Notes: generated by a model from the sequence alone, not told the origin. 64,000 nt of DNA from Devosia sp. A8/3-2 (GCA_025452255.1 CP104975.1:124001-188000), one strand, 5' to 3'. Shown: positions 1 to 9,668, counted from the stretch's first letter. Numbers and translations: made by a program.

Positions 1-185
1 ATAAGAAATCCGCAAATACCTAAAAACCCAGCAGAAATTATCAAAGCTATATACTTGGACATTCTATCATTAAAAAATGCCGAGTAAATCAGGATAGCAA
101 TAACACCAACAACAAGCTCTGGAAGATGGTACCGAAGAGCCCCTCTTACACTTGATCGGGTTACTTTCTTATTCCACATGGCCAT
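1..185 (-). CDS. Partial membrane protein, C-terminus outside window
   Basis: An open frame runs off the left edge: about 61 residues from an ATG at 185 (an alternative ATG lies at 179) with no stop. The translation begins MAMWNKKVTRSSVRG, followed by two hydrophobic stretches around residues 24-36 and 46-60, so it looks like an integral membrane protein with at least two helices. No family is recognised. The DNA is clearly more A+T-rich than the rest of the window, which suggests a different origin. Codons TTG and ATG precede it in frame, and no strong ribosome site is visible. Function unknown. Confidence 0.45.
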   Translation of the reverse strand, partial: MAMWNKKVTRSSVRGALRYHLPELVVGVIAILIYSAFFNDRMSKYIALIISAGFLGICGFL

Positions 186-406
186 CAACCGTTACTGCGA
201 CCCACGATAACGTTCGCCCGCCGGAGATCTCCTCCAGATTGTAAAGTTGGCAGCACCGCGGCATATCATCAGGCCTTTAGCCCCTCACTGTTTTCACCGC
301 TACATTTGTCTATAGCGAGCGGTGAAATGCCTCGTTCAAGGCACCCGCGGCCAGACCCGATGCAGTCAGGAGCCTGTCTTATGCGCTGTTCTCAGTTGAG
401 GTCACG

Positions 407-658
407 CTACCACCATCGCCCCGAATTTCTGAAATCAGTGATGACGACGGCAATCGAGAAGCCGATCCATATGAGCAACCCTCCAGCATAAAGAACAGAA
501 AAATCGTCTGGACTGCCGCTCTGGAACTGCTCGAAAATGGTGGGGCGTTGTACGCGGTAGCGCCCGTTATAGATAAAGAAATAGAAGGCCGACGCCAGCA
601 GGCTGAGGATCAACTGAATAATGCCGCGCGGCAGTGGACCGTCAAAAAGCCTATACAT
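407..658 (-). CDS. Small two-helix membrane protein
   Basis: Predicted protein of 83 residues starting MYRLFDGPLPRG. Two hydrophobic segments (about residues 11-24 and 54-68) flank a polar loop, so both ends are probably on the same side of the inner membrane. I chose the ATG at 658 rather than the longer frame because GGAGG lies 9 bases upstream of it. No family is recognised. It stands alone, with about 220 bp of apparently non-coding DNA on its downstream side and about 180 bp on its upstream side. Confidence 0.5.
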   Translation of the reverse strand: MYRLFDGPLPRGIIQLILSLLASAFYFFIYNGRYRVQRPTIFEQFQSGSPDDFSVLYAGGLLIWIGFSIAVVITDFRNSGRWW

Positions 659-838
659 GGCACTATCCTCCGCCCGGGCAGTAGCAAATCTTCCACGATT
701 GGCAATGTTTTTGCTGAAATGCCGGTTAACGATCACTGCCATAGCGGCGTCAACAATGGGGCCGGAACCCGCTGGCAGCTACGGCCAACCGACCGTCGTG
801 TCCACGGCGAGCCCGGAGCAGTTCAGTTGCTCGCCCAA

Positions 839-1357
839 TCAGCTCTTCGCTTCTAATTGCGCATTGCTGCTTAGAGGGATTTCAAGGACCGAGCGCGGTA
901 CAGCAGTTGCATTAGTCATGTCCACGTATCTCTCGAGGATAAATCCGGCGGCAGCGTAGAAGTCCAGCGCCAGTGGATTGGCCATCACGACCATCCTCCT
1001 TCCGCCCCTCCGAGAAACTAGGGCGACCAGTGTGTCGACAAGGGCCTTCCCAACGCCAGTGCGCCAACAATCAGGATCTACGAACAAGGCTGTCATTTCC
1101 CCCTCATCACCCCCGGACCGCTCCAACACCGCGAAGCCGACAATGCGCTGTTCCCGAGTCGCCACCTGAACGTGATCATCGGCGAACCATTGTGGTCGGA
1201 AGCTCCCATAGATGAGCTCAGGCCGGGACCCCAGAAGCGTGCGCATTGGTTCTGGGTAGCCCTTGAGGGAAGCGCGTCGCTGGATGTCGACGAGCAGGGG
1301 CAAGTCTTCGATCACACCTGATCGGATCAGTGTTTGAATGCAAGCACGGTCTTTCAC
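839..1357 (-). CDS. GNAT family N-acetyltransferase
   Basis: About 172 residues. The GNAT fold is suggested by an N-terminal helix region (IEDLPLLVDIQRRASLKGY), the central strand EGEMTALFVDP, the acetyl-CoA loop RTGVGKALVDTLV and the C-terminal ALDFYAAAGFI motif, all in the family order. It should transfer an acetyl group from acetyl-CoA to an amine; the substrate cannot be told. The frame is open to a GTG at 1450 that abuts the upstream gene's stop, but the extra 31 residues do not look like a GNAT. The GTG at 1357, with AGG and AAGGA just upstream, fits the domain better. It is probably co-transcribed with the gene ending at 1451. Confidence 0.75.
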   Translation of the reverse strand: MKDRACIQTLIRSGVIEDLPLLVDIQRRASLKGYPEPMRTLLGSRPELIYGSFRPQWFADDHVQVATREQRIVGFAVLERSGGDEGEMTALFVDPDCWRTGVGKALVDTLVALVSRRGGRRMVVMANPLALDFYAAAGFILERYVDMTNATAVPRSVLEIPLSSNAQLEAKS

Positions 1358-1450
1358 GTTCCTTACCTGAGCTTTTGCACTACGGGCTCCTTGGAAGTGG
1401 AGGCCTTCATCAACTCGGCTTGCCAAGCCGACCTCAACGCGGCGCGTCAC

Positions 1451-1795
1451 TCATTGGCGGCGCCACATTTCTTCGATAATCGGCCAGACCTCGCGTTGGA
1501 AGGCATCGCGGCCGGTTGTTCCGTAGGTGATCGAGGCAAGCGAGACGGATTGAAAAGCCTGAAAACGCGATAGCGTCACCGACCATTGACTACTGCCATC
1601 GTTGCCCTCTGCGGCGACGGTGCTCCCACCCTTGATGGGATTTAGTTCTACGTTCCATCCCCGAGTTTGTGCACTATTTAGGAGGCAGTCAGCGACTACG
1701 CTATGCCGACCAGCAACCACGATTTCGTACGCGCTTGGGGTCGACATTGCCGCAGTAATTAAGAAGATCGCTGTGACCAAATCTTGATCCCTCAT
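1451..1795 (-). CDS. Hypothetical secreted protein
   Basis: A 114-residue protein with a short hydrophobic N-terminus (LVTAIFLITAAMSTPSAYE) consistent with a signal peptide cleaved after SAY or nearby. The remainder is polar with two tryptophans in the mature part and ends EVWPIIEEMWRRQ. No domain is recognised. Its stop codon abuts the open frame of the acetyltransferase downstream, so the two are likely one transcript. The ribosome site is weak, so the exact start is uncertain. Confidence 0.4.
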   Translation of the reverse strand: MRDQDLVTAIFLITAAMSTPSAYEIVVAGRHSVVADCLLNSAQTRGWNVELNPIKGGSTVAAEGNDGSSQWSVTLSRFQAFQSVSLASITYGTTGRDAFQREVWPIIEEMWRRQ

Positions 1796-1878
1796 CTGCT
1801 AGAGTTCGATAGTGGCAACTTGAGCTTTTGCACCAATGCAGCTCCACGACGAAATCACCGTCAGAACGTGCTTGGCAG

Positions 1879-2438
1879 CTAGAGCCAAGGCGCTTGCTTC
1901 AGCCAGCGTTGCCCCTCTGGTGTATGGCCAAGGACCAGCCTAAAACCACCTGTGTCGGAAAGTCCTTCCAATACTGAGAACAACTGTTCGCACTCGTCAT
2001 CAGTGAGGTGCAGGAGAGACAGGCGCGCGGCAAACCCGCGCCGCTTGTGGATGACCAATTGATGCTGAACCGACCCGATTGCGCCCCCAGTGTGTCCCGT
2101 TACATACGCGACGGTGCGGACTTCAGACCAAGGAAGATACGTCGTGCCCCACATTCCGGGTCCAACGATGCCATCGCGATCCATGCCCACGGGATAGATC
2201 AACCAGTTTCCTCGCGTAGAACGTCGGACATAAAATAGAGCAGCCGAAACAAGAACAACAATGGCCAAAAACCTAGGCCATAGGTTAAGACTGGGCCGCG
2301 CTCAATGATCCAAGCGGCGATTACGAAGGCACCGAAAATGGCGGTCACGATCGATATGCTTCGGACTGAGAAATGATATTCTCGCCACGGCAATAGTGCG
2401 GTGAGCCCGGTGACATTGAATTCCGGTTTCAGCGACAT
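1879..2438 (-). CDS. Membrane-anchored hypothetical protein, frameshifted
   Basis: Two overlapping frames give one protein of about 185 residues. The first (from ATG 2438, MSLKPEFNVTGLTALLPWRE) carries a membrane helix (SIVTAIFGAFVIAAWII) and then a second hydrophobic stretch that continues in the other frame as LAIVVLVSAALFYVRR. The soluble C-terminal half (WLIYPVGMDRDGIVGPG, TYLPWSEVRTVAYV) resembles the PH-like domain of small bacterial membrane proteins with two helices followed by a beta-rich domain. The break lies in a run of five A at about 2263, where one extra base restores the frame, which is typical of a homopolymer error. Function unknown. Confidence 0.45.
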
Positions 2439-2634
2439 GTGGGCACTGTGCCTCCACCGGTTAGCGAGTGATCGACCGAAAACAATCTTATCTCAATATT
2501 CCCGCTAAGGCAGACGCGCTACAACGTCTGCTCAACGAAAGACTTGGCATGGGGCGGTTTTCGGTCACTTCGTTGCGGACCTGTAGCGTTCAGCTACGAG
2601 TACTAACAGCGGACATAAATAGGCTCACGCGAAC

Positions 2635-3038
2635 TCATTGCCGAGCCCGGACGCAGCGCGGTTGCAGATGCAGTGCTCTCGCCACATTAGAGCTGACAGG
2701 CACGAAGTTCATCCTCATGTGGGACCAGTTATACAGTTCGCTCTCGACGACCAATACTGCATGAAATGTCCATTGCGGGTCATTTGAACCTCCTGCGCTC
2801 TCGAAAGGAACGCGCATCGCAAAGGCAGTAAGGTCGAACCAACTTGTAACCGGACGGTAGTCGAACTGATCGCCCGTAACTCGGATGCAGGAAGGACGGT
2901 CGCCAGCAATCGAGACAACCCGGGCATTCACGACAACGGGCAGAACCATGGTCCCAGACAAAGATTGCTAAGGCACTTACCAAAGGCACAAAGAGCACCA
3001 GCGTCGACCCAAATACCTTGCTCACGAAAAACCGCCAT
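2635..3038 (-). CDS. Hypothetical membrane-anchored protein, frameshifted
   Basis: Reading through two single-base breaks (about 3030 in a T run and about 2955) gives an N-terminal membrane helix (GSTLVLFVPLVSALAIFV) followed by a polar domain (VVNARVVSIAGDRPSCIRV, DLTAFAMRVPFES) ending RALHLQPRCVRARQ. The ATG at 3038 is preceded by AAGGA at proper spacing. No family is recognised. The layout (one N-terminal anchor plus a small extracytoplasmic domain) is like that of the other short genes in this left-hand region. Confidence 0.35.
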
Positions 3039-3311
3039 AAACATCCTTGCCTTGGCACCGTATCTACAGCGGCCAATGGATGCGACTGCTTTGGGTACCG
3101 CTGACTGGCAGAGAGGCCTTCCACGATGGGGTCGATTGCCGTCTTAAACGGGGTGGGTTGCGGACTGGCTGCTTTCGCTGAACACGAAAGCTAAAGTGGA
3201 CCTCTGACACCCGTGGCACTGCCTGCTTGCAAGCGGCCACTTCGAGAGATTGACCTGACCCAAAAATTCCAAATAGCGATATTCGCATCCCTTGTCCGTC
3301 GAGAATCGCCA

Positions 3312-3782
3312 ATGTTCCTTTTCGCGCAAACCCGTCTGTCTGCCAACTTACCCATTCTCTTGTCAGTGGCAGTTCTCCTTTCGGGGTGTGATTTTGCCGA
3401 AGAACAGCTTCAGGATTCCCTCCCGCGTGGCGTCGCAACTACTGGGGTCCTTTATTCCAATGACGAGATGTTCGAATGCGCCGTGGTCATCCTCACGCTT
3501 GAGGAAAGTTTCGCAGCTGCGGTGCGGGATGGGGGTTCTGACTATCTGAGGCGAACAACAGGCGACACTGGCATTCGGCCACCCAATGGCAACTCGGAGC
3601 CGGATGGAAGGTGGATAGTGGATCTTGATTTGAGCATACGATGCATTGATGAAGCCGATCTGCATGATCTCTTCAGAAGCATCCGAAACGGGGGAGGAGG
3701 CTACTTCCTTGTGCAGGACACAAACTCGACGTCGATAATTGCTCCGGAGAGAGGTTTGTTGATGGTCGGCGGATATGAATAG
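3312..3782 (+). CDS. Hypothetical lipoprotein
   Basis: A 156-residue protein starting MFLFAQTRLSANLPILL. The signal peptide ends in a lipobox (SVAVLLSGC), so the cysteine at about residue 25 should be lipidated and the protein anchored to a membrane facing the periplasm. The mature part is acidic and has no recognised domain. The frame is open further upstream (3213), but the ATG at 3312 places the signal peptide correctly. It stands alone between the frameshifted gene on the other strand and the convergent NUDIX gene. Confidence 0.55.
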   Translation: MFLFAQTRLSANLPILLSVAVLLSGCDFAEEQLQDSLPRGVATTGVLYSNDEMFECAVVILTLEESFAAAVRDGGSDYLRRTTGDTGIRPPNGNSEPDGRWIVDLDLSIRCIDEADLHDLFRSIRNGGGGYFLVQDTNSTSIIAPERGLLMVGGYE

Positions 3783-3950
3783 ACAACCCCCATTGCAGCG
3801 CTGGCAGCGTCCATTGCCGAGAATTTGCGTTCAAGTCCGGCAGCTTTTAGGCGTTGGAATTTAAGCGATCTATGTCCGCCATGGGGCGCTTACCGACAGG
3901 CTGATCGAAGTGGCAAAGCTGCCGCTTGAGCACGTGGAAACGAGCGGCTT

Positions 3951-4427
3951 CTATGTGTTCCAAGCTGCTGCATATCCCGCGTTGATTAGGTGTGCTTTTA
4001 GGCCAGCGGGGTAGAGCTGAGGCTGCCCTGTTCCGTCTAGCCTATTCAAGGCAAACCATTCCGCAAAGCATTCCGCTCCACTGTCCTCGTTGAACGCGAT
4101 ACGGCTCTGTCCGGAAAAAGCATCAGGGGGAAACGTCACTTCGAAGATTGCCAATATCTCATGGCCAAGCTCGCCTTCATGGATGTAGATGTTCTCCATG
4201 AAAGTCGGCTCACCAACGATCCTTACCGTTATCCCAAGTTCCTCCCGGAACTCTCGGATGACAGCCGCCTCTGCCGTTTCACCAAACTCGACGGTGCCAC
4301 CAAGCGGACGAACGCCCTTTAGCCGTCCAGCGTCGTCATAAACTTCGGATGCAAGGAGGCGATCGCTTCGCCATTGCAGGCCCAAGGCTTTGAAACGGAT
4401 GCTAGATGCGGGGCGCCAAGTGTTCAT
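3951..4427 (-). CDS. NUDIX hydrolase
   Basis: About 158 residues from ATG 4427. The NUDIX box is present with the key spacing: G-x5-E-x7-R-E-x2-E-E-x-G, read as GGTVEFGETAEAAVIREFRE followed by ELGI. The enzyme should hydrolyse a nucleoside diphosphate linked to another group, using a divalent metal bound by the REXXEE glutamates. The substrate cannot be told from sequence. Longer starts at 4490 and 4514 exist, but the family normally begins a short way before the KALGLQWRSDRLL strand, which favours 4427. It is divergent from the acetyltransferase at 4540, so the two share a promoter region. Confidence 0.8.
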   Translation of the reverse strand: MNTWRPASSIRFKALGLQWRSDRLLASEVYDDAGRLKGVRPLGGTVEFGETAEAAVIREFREELGITVRIVGEPTFMENIYIHEGELGHEILAIFEVTFPPDAFSGQSRIAFNEDSGAECFAEWFALNRLDGTGQPQLYPAGLKAHLINAGYAAAWNT

Positions 4428-4539
4428 CCGAATGGGATTACGCTGGAGCTTGATCGTCCGCAATGGGGTCGGCGGGCGCAAGTGTGTCATTGGACGATCA
4501 TCACGCCGTGCCATAGCCTAACGTCAGGAGGCTGAGCCG

Positions 4540-4959
4540 ATGCATGAATTCTATTCGCCACCGTCCCCGGGCATCGTGTCTCTCATTTCAAAGGGTATAG
4601 CGCAGGAAAACGAACTGTCGTCGATCGCGAAGTACGATTTCGCGATTGTAGAGCGTGAAGGCGCCGCGATTGTTGGCGGAGTGACAGCGTCGATCTCATT
4701 TGACGTTCTGTTTATAAACAATATCTGGGTTGATGGTCACGCTAGGGGGCGAGGTTTTGGCAGGGCCTTGATAGCCGCAGCCGAAGCCGAAGGGCTCCGG
4801 CATGGAGCGAAGACCGGTTGCGTAGACACCCTATCCACGCAGGCGCCGAGATTTTACCTAAGCCTCGGATACTCGGAGTTCGGTCGTCTGGAAGGCTGGG
4901 TGGGCGGGCGCGCCGTGGATAGAATCTGGTTCAAGCGTCAGCTGCAAAGCCAAACTTGA
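4540..4959 (+). CDS. GNAT family N-acetyltransferase
   Basis: A 139-residue single-domain acetyltransferase. Visible GNAT elements are the strand DVLFINNIWVDGHARGRGFG, which includes the acetyl-CoA pyrophosphate loop (R/Q-x-x-G-x-G/A here as RGRGFGRAL), the helix IAAAEAEGLRHGA, and the late strand/helix CVDTLSTQAPRFYLSLGYSE. The type resembles small GNATs of the ElaA/YhbS kind; the acceptor is unknown. AGGAGG lies about 10 bases upstream of the ATG. It is transcribed away from the NUDIX gene. Confidence 0.78.
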   Translation: MHEFYSPPSPGIVSLISKGIAQENELSSIAKYDFAIVEREGAAIVGGVTASISFDVLFINNIWVDGHARGRGFGRALIAAAEAEGLRHGAKTGCVDTLSTQAPRFYLSLGYSEFGRLEGWVGGRAVDRIWFKRQLQSQT

Positions 4960-5046
4960 CGTTCAAGTCGCTATGGCGGCTTTCCGGTGCTGCTTCGGCA
5001 GTAGCCTACCGCGGTAACGGGGTCGTCTGCTGCCATGCCATACCGC

Positions 5047-5060
5047 ATATTATGCGAATC
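5047..5060 (-). repeat. dif-like 14-bp repeat, left copy
   Basis: The 14 bases ATATTATGCGAATC recur exactly at 20702-20715 in the same orientation. On the minus strand the site reads GATTCGCATAA-TATGCG-GTATGG, which resembles the XerC arm of alphaproteobacterial dif sites, a 6-bp centre and a partly conserved XerD arm (TATG kept). It may be a Xer recombination site bounding the block to its right; this is inference. Confidence 0.35.
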
Positions 5061-5162
5061 TGACGCTTTCGCCTCCTCCGATGGCTGCGGCCGCCCAGCA
5101 TCGACCGCATATGGGATGGACGGTTCCTGACGCCCCCGCGTTTGGTGTGATTGTCCGGTCGC

Positions 5163-5179
5163 CGTAAGTCCCCCGTAAG
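5163..5179 (+). promoter_or_regulatory. Tandem CGTAAG box, predicted OmpR-type regulator site
   Basis: CGTAAG occurs twice, at 5163 and 5174, an 11-bp direct repeat typical of winged-helix response regulator dimers. Matching pairs lie at 8259, 14997 and 18027. The second box starts 96 bases before the lipoprotein ATG at 5270. It is probably bound by the response regulator at 15942. Confidence 0.6.
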
Positions 5180-5269
5180 CGAATGGCTCCAAAGCCTGTT
5201 GATCAGGCTCGGACTCGGCGGTGTCGATTGCGACACCGATCCCGGAACCTGCTTACGAAAGGAAACATC

Positions 5270-5521
5270 ATGAAGAAGATCATCGCGATCGCAGCGGTAG
5301 CCGTCGCCCTTGCCGGTTGTTCGCAGTCTGCGGGAGGTGGCGCAGCGATCGGCGCCGCGTCCGGCGCTCTCATCGGCGGATTGACCACTAATTCCCGGGA
5401 AGGGGCCGCAATCGGCGCAGCCGTGGGCGGCGCGTCCGGAGCCGTCATCGGCAAGGCGACCGAACCGGGCAAATGCGTCTACCGCGACCGCCATGGCCGC
5501 CAGTACATAGACGTCTGCTGA
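5270..5521 (+). CDS. Glycine-zipper outer-membrane lipoprotein
   Basis: An 83-residue protein. The signal peptide MKKIIAIAAVAVALAGC ends in a lipobox, so the cysteine at residue 17 is the likely lipidation site. It is followed by two glycine-zipper helices (AAIGAASGALIGGL and AAIGAAVGGASGAVIG), each with the GxxxG spacing of SlyB/YMGG-type lipoproteins, and a short C-terminal tail with a Cys pair (KCVYRD...DVC). Such proteins insert in or support the outer membrane. AAAGGA lies just upstream of the ATG. The upstream segment is duplicated at 17985-18130 and carries a tandem CGTAAG box, so expression probably answers to the two-component system at 15942-18014. Confidence 0.75.
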   Translation: MKKIIAIAAVAVALAGCSQSAGGGAAIGAASGALIGGLTTNSREGAAIGAAVGGASGAVIGKATEPGKCVYRDRHGRQYIDVC

Positions 5522-5880
5522 TCGGCCCCAAAATACCGTCAACCACCCATCCGGAAAATGGAGCAAGACGATGTGGACTCGGTCACAACCTTTTATCGGC
5601 TCAGCGCAGGCGGCGTCGATACAGAACGTGGTCGCGACCGGCATTCCAGCCGGCTTTCTGTTCTGCAAACCCCGTGCTGATCTCAACCGTGGTTCTGCAC
5701 TCGGTTTACCATCACCCGCACCTCAACTATTCCGTCATACCGTAGTGGAGCTCAATAACGCTCGCCTGTGTCATATCTTGACCTTCTGACGGTGCTTCTT
5801 CAATCAGAACACTTGAGCGGCGAAACGACCTCCAATTCCGGTGTGCACCGTAGTCAACGCACCGGGGCGCTGCAAAAGTG

Positions 5881-5910
5881 AAGGGATGTCGCAACCACGC
5901 GACATCCCTT
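5881..5910 (+). terminator. Perfect 12-bp inverted repeat upstream of mscS-like gene
   Basis: AAGGGATGTCGC and its exact complement flank a 6-base loop (AACCAC). It lies about 360 bp after the lipoprotein gene and just before the MscS gene. No T-run follows, so it may be a factor-assisted terminator or an operator rather than a classic terminator. Confidence 0.5.
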
Positions 5911-5943
5911 GCCCAATCGGCCTACCACAAACCAGACTACGCT

Positions 5944-8049
5944 TTGAAAATCTTGGCAACAATCGCAACAGCGCTGCTGGTCATGCTTTCGGCCTCGATT
6001 GCCAATGGGCAAGACGCACCTGCGCGCGATGCCCGCACCGAGGCCATCGATCGTCTTATTCTCGTGCTCGATGACGACGCTGTCCGTGCGGACCTCTTGG
6101 AACAGTTGCGCAAGATGTCGGCCACGCCACCGCCCGCCGGCAATCAGAGCGGCGACGACGAGACTCCGACCACAGAGCCCCAGCCGAGAGAAGACATCGC
6201 CGCTCCCGGGCTCATCGACGTACTGTCGGAATGGTCCACGACTATTGTCGAGCAATTGCCGACCACCACGTTCGGCATCCCGATCGATCAGAAAGCGCAG
6301 CAGGCACAGACCCAACTGGCGACGCGAATAGAAGCCGGGGTGGCAAGTGGCGAACTGACGCGCTTTTTCATGTGGGCCCTTCCCGGCTTCATGATCGTCG
6401 TTGCTGGCGGTCTTTTTCTGCGCCGGGTCGGACGTGGTCTTACTGCCCCAACCCAGCCTGTGCGCAAACGCCTGCTGGCAGTCGGAGTGAGCCTCAAGAT
6501 CATCGCCAACGTCGCATTCTTCCTCCCGGCCGCACTGGTATTGTCCCTGATGCTTCCGCAGGATCTGGGCACGCGGATATTTCTGACCCTGTCGGCCGGC
6601 CTCCTACTGTCCATCCTGATGACCGATCTGGCGATGGCATGCCTTTCGGCACTTGGCGGGATGCGCGGCGTCCGCGTCGTCCACTTTGCCCAAAGGCGCC
6701 TCTTCAAATGGGCGCTGCCGATCGGGATGCTGTCGACCTTCGCTGCGCTCCTGCGCGATGCCGAACTGCGCCGCGTCGTCGGCTGGTCCGCGGCCGATAT
6801 CGCATCCTTTACGCTGAACATGTCGGCCGCCGCCATAACCCCGGCGCTGGTCATCCGGCATCGCATGGTCATTGGCCGTTTGATTTTGGTCGCGCCGCGC
6901 ACAGTCCCGGGTCAAAAATGCCATTCGAAATGCCACGCGCCGCCTTGCCGTGTACTGGCACCTGCTGGCTTACGCCTTCATCGGCTTGAGTGCCGTCAGC
7001 CTGTTTGCCGGACAGCGCGATAACGACGTCTTCACCCGTGTCTTCTGGTCGTTCGGCACCGTGCTTGTCGGCCCGGTCGCCGTTGCCCTTCTACATCGCC
7101 TCTACGATGGCGTACTCAACCGCCGGCGCAGGCTGCATGGCGCGGTGCGGCACGCACTGATTGCCGGTATGCTCCGTGTCACGCGATTGGCGACCGACAT
7201 AGCGATCGCTCTTTTTGCTATCGTCGTCATCGCCCGCATATGGGGCTTTGACCTCTGGAGCTGGTTGCAAGCGGATGGCCGCCAGCTGAGCCAACCGCTG
7301 GCCGCCGCAGCCATATGTGCCGTGATCACTCGGCTCATCTGGGTGGCGCTGGATGCCCGGATCGCCAGCGCCCTCACCCCCACCGACGCGTTCGGGCGGC
7401 CACGCCAACGCTCCAACCGGGCACAAACGCTTCTGCCGCTGCTGCGTAACAGCCTGATGATGCTATTGGTTCTGCTGGCGGGTATCGCGATCCTGGCCAA
7501 TATCGGCGTCGACGTGACGCCGCTGCTTGCCGGTGCCGGTGTCTTTGGCCCGGCGATCAGCTTTGGCTCCCAGCAACTGGTTCAAGACGTCATCACCGGT
7601 GTGTTCATTCTGGCCGAGGATACCTCGGCCATAGGGGACACCATCAACACGGGCGATCGAAGCGGCGTGGTGGAGGGCATTTCCCTGCGCACGGTGCGCC
7701 TGCGCGATGCAGATGGAGCGCTGCATTCGATACCGTTCTCTACCATCAAGGCGCTGAAGAACAGTTCGCGCAATTTCGGGGTCTTCCGTCCCCGTTACTC
7801 GGTGCCATCGAGCGTCGATCCGGAACAGGTTCTGGACGCGATGCGCGAGGCTAGCGCCACACTCAAGGCCAATCCGCGCTACACCTCCGCCTTCATGGGC
7901 GACTTGCAGAACCTTGGTATCGAGGAAATCAACGCCGGCTCCGTCATCGTCAGCGGTTCGCTGCGAACTGCCCCACTCCGCCGAGCCGACCTGACCAGAG
8001 CCTTCAACGGCACTTTCCGCGCTTCTTGCGGAGAGAGGGATCGAGTTGT
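5944..8049 (+). CDS. MscS family mechanosensitive channel, large form, frameshifted
   Basis: Read through two breaks (about 6895 and 8025) this is a protein of roughly 700 residues, much longer than E. coli MscS. It starts with a signal peptide (ATIATALLVMLSASIANGQ), then a periplasmic region rich in P, T and E, then several membrane helices. The MscS core follows: the pore-lining helix (GVFGPAISFGSQQLVQDVI), the beta domain (GVVEGISLRTVRLRDADGAL) and a C-terminal alpha/beta domain ending ALLAERGIEL. It should gate on membrane tension and release solutes during hypo-osmotic shock. The frame is open to ATG 5878, but that stretch contains the 5881-5910 hairpin, so I prefer the TTG at 5944, directly before the signal peptide. 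Confidence 0.78.
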
Positions 8050-8258
8050 GAGTCTTCTCGGGTGTGGTCGTGAGCCGCCCGTAAAGTCGATCTTGAGGGC
8101 ACTCACGAACCGGTTCTAGCGGGACGTCGCGTTCTCGTTCCAGTTCCCATGGAAGCCCGGCGGGATACGATGCGGCAGGCGAACACTGGCAATCGGAGCT
8201 TCGTCGAAGCGACGGGTCGAGAATCACCAGATCCGTCGACTGATCACGCACCGCTCGC

Positions 8259-8275
8259 CGTAATCCGAGCGTAAG
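8259..8275 (+). promoter_or_regulatory. Tandem CGTAAT/CGTAAG box, predicted OmpR-type regulator site
   Basis: CGTAAT at 8259 and CGTAAG at 8270 form an 11-bp direct repeat like those at 5163, 14997 and 18027. The second box starts 98 bases before the CPBP protease ATG at 8368. Confidence 0.55.
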
Positions 8276-8367
8276 GGGCCTGCTTCAGGGTCAGCGGCAA
8301 CTCGGCGCCCGAACGCATGGCATCGGCTTTGCTGCCGCCTCAACGCCGCCATTCGAAAGAGAACATA

Positions 8368-9046
8368 ATGCACGCCACCTCCTCTGAAAACGAGATTAGA
8401 CCCGGCTGGCTCGAGGTCGCGGTCGGACTGGCCGTCTACCTCGCCCTCATCGTGGTCATCGGCGTATCAATGCTCCAAATGCCGGACGAGCAGGCCGCAA
8501 TACGCGGCATCTTTGGCATGGCTGCCAATGGCGTGGCCGGCAGCCCGAGCGCTGCTGGCAGCCCGGATTGTACGCATACGAAATTTCCGTGCTTTCGGTT
8601 TCTGTGCCGTCGAGCAGAAGTGGCTGGCAGCCGGCATTGGTCTGGGCCTGCTGGCGTTTGGCCTGAGCTTTGCTATCGAGGGCATCTACTTCATGTTCGT
8701 GACCGAGCCGAATACCCGTGCCGATTTTCAGGCAGCTGCAACGGCGGGTCCGGTATCCCTGATCGTGCTGGTGGTGACGGGTGCGCTTTTCACCCCTTTC
8801 GGCGAGGAAGTCCTGTTCCGGGGTGTTATCGCCAATGCTCTCAATCGATATGGTCCCCGGGCGGGAATCGTGGGAAGCGCGGCCATTTTTGGAGTCGTTC
8901 ACGGTCCCAGCGTTATCCTGCTGGACGCATTCATGGTGGGTGTTCTGACCGGTTACCTGTTCAGAAAAACCAACTCGCTATGGCCAGCAATCGTCGTGCA
9001 CGTCATCTACAACGGCGCTCACCTGCTGTACTACGCCACGCTGTAG
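8368..9046 (+). CDS. CPBP family intramembrane glutamic protease, frameshifted
   Basis: About 225 residues after joining two frames at about 8535. The N-terminus (MHATSSENEIRPGWLEVAVG) leads into membrane helices. The three CPBP motifs follow in order: EExxxR as GEEVLFRGVIANAL, FxxxH as FGVVHGPS, and HxxxN as HVIYNGAHL. These form the intramembrane active site of the Rce1/CAAX-protease-like family. Members process membrane peptides or act in stress and immunity functions; the substrate here is unknown. A tandem CGTAA box lies 98 bases upstream of the ATG, linking it to the envelope regulon of this block. Confidence 0.8.
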
Positions 9047-9138
9047 GCGATCCTGTGCGTCAGAACCACCGGGCCCGGGACCGTAAGGTCTTCGCGCGTG
9101 GAATTGAGAGTAGCCCAGCCAAACTCCAAGGCATGGGG

Positions 9139-9551
9139 TCAGTCTGCAGATCGATCCGCAAGCTGAACGACCATCTCAATCTCAAGCAGAAATTCCGGAG
9201 ATGCCAAAGCGCTTACGCCAATACCTGTCAGGCTCGGCTTTGCGCCGGAGAGGAATTCGCCCATTTTTCCCATCACGGTCTCCACCTCGACCGGGGTCAT
9301 ATCAACGACGTAAATTCGAATCTGCGCGATGTCATGGGGCGATGCCTCAAGGGCCTTCAAGGCTTCGGTCAGGTTTGCGATGATCAAATCTGTTTGCGAC
9401 GCAATGTCCGCAGGGGTTAACCCGCCGTCCGCCGGGATCGCCACCGGCCCGAAACGAAGGCGAGGCGGCCCGTGGTGATCGAAATCTGCGAATAGCCGAT
9501 GGCCTCACTGTTGGGAAGTGTTGGTGGGTTAAGTCGGTTCGGTGCGGTCAT
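9139..9551 (-). CDS. RidA family protein, frameshifted
   Basis: About 137 residues. The N-terminal part from ATG 9551 (MTAPNRLNPPTLPNSEAIGY, then SQISITTGRLAFVSG) and the remainder (VAIPADGGLTPADIASQTD, NLTEALKALEAS, RIYVVDMTP, SLTGIGVSALASPEFLLEIE) are in adjacent frames joined at about 9448, where one G is missing. This is the trimeric RidA/YjgF fold. The family deaminates reactive enamine/imine intermediates or related metabolites; the key C-terminal Arg of classic RidA appears replaced here, so deaminase activity is not assured. It is divergent from the LysR gene at 9669, its probable regulator. Confidence 0.75.
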
Positions 9552-9668
9552 CCAATAGTTCTTTCGATAGCTGGGGACGCGTGACGGCGCCCATCGCTGA
9601 TAGTATGAAACAAACTACTGACGAAGTGACGGCGTCAGTCTGCCGAAACTCAAGCTACGGTGCTATCG

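Noticed and set aside
5571..5789. A 72-codon frame after the lipoprotein gene with GGAG upstream
   Set aside because: No family, and an alternative ATG in another frame at 5559 competes; evidence too weak to call a gene.
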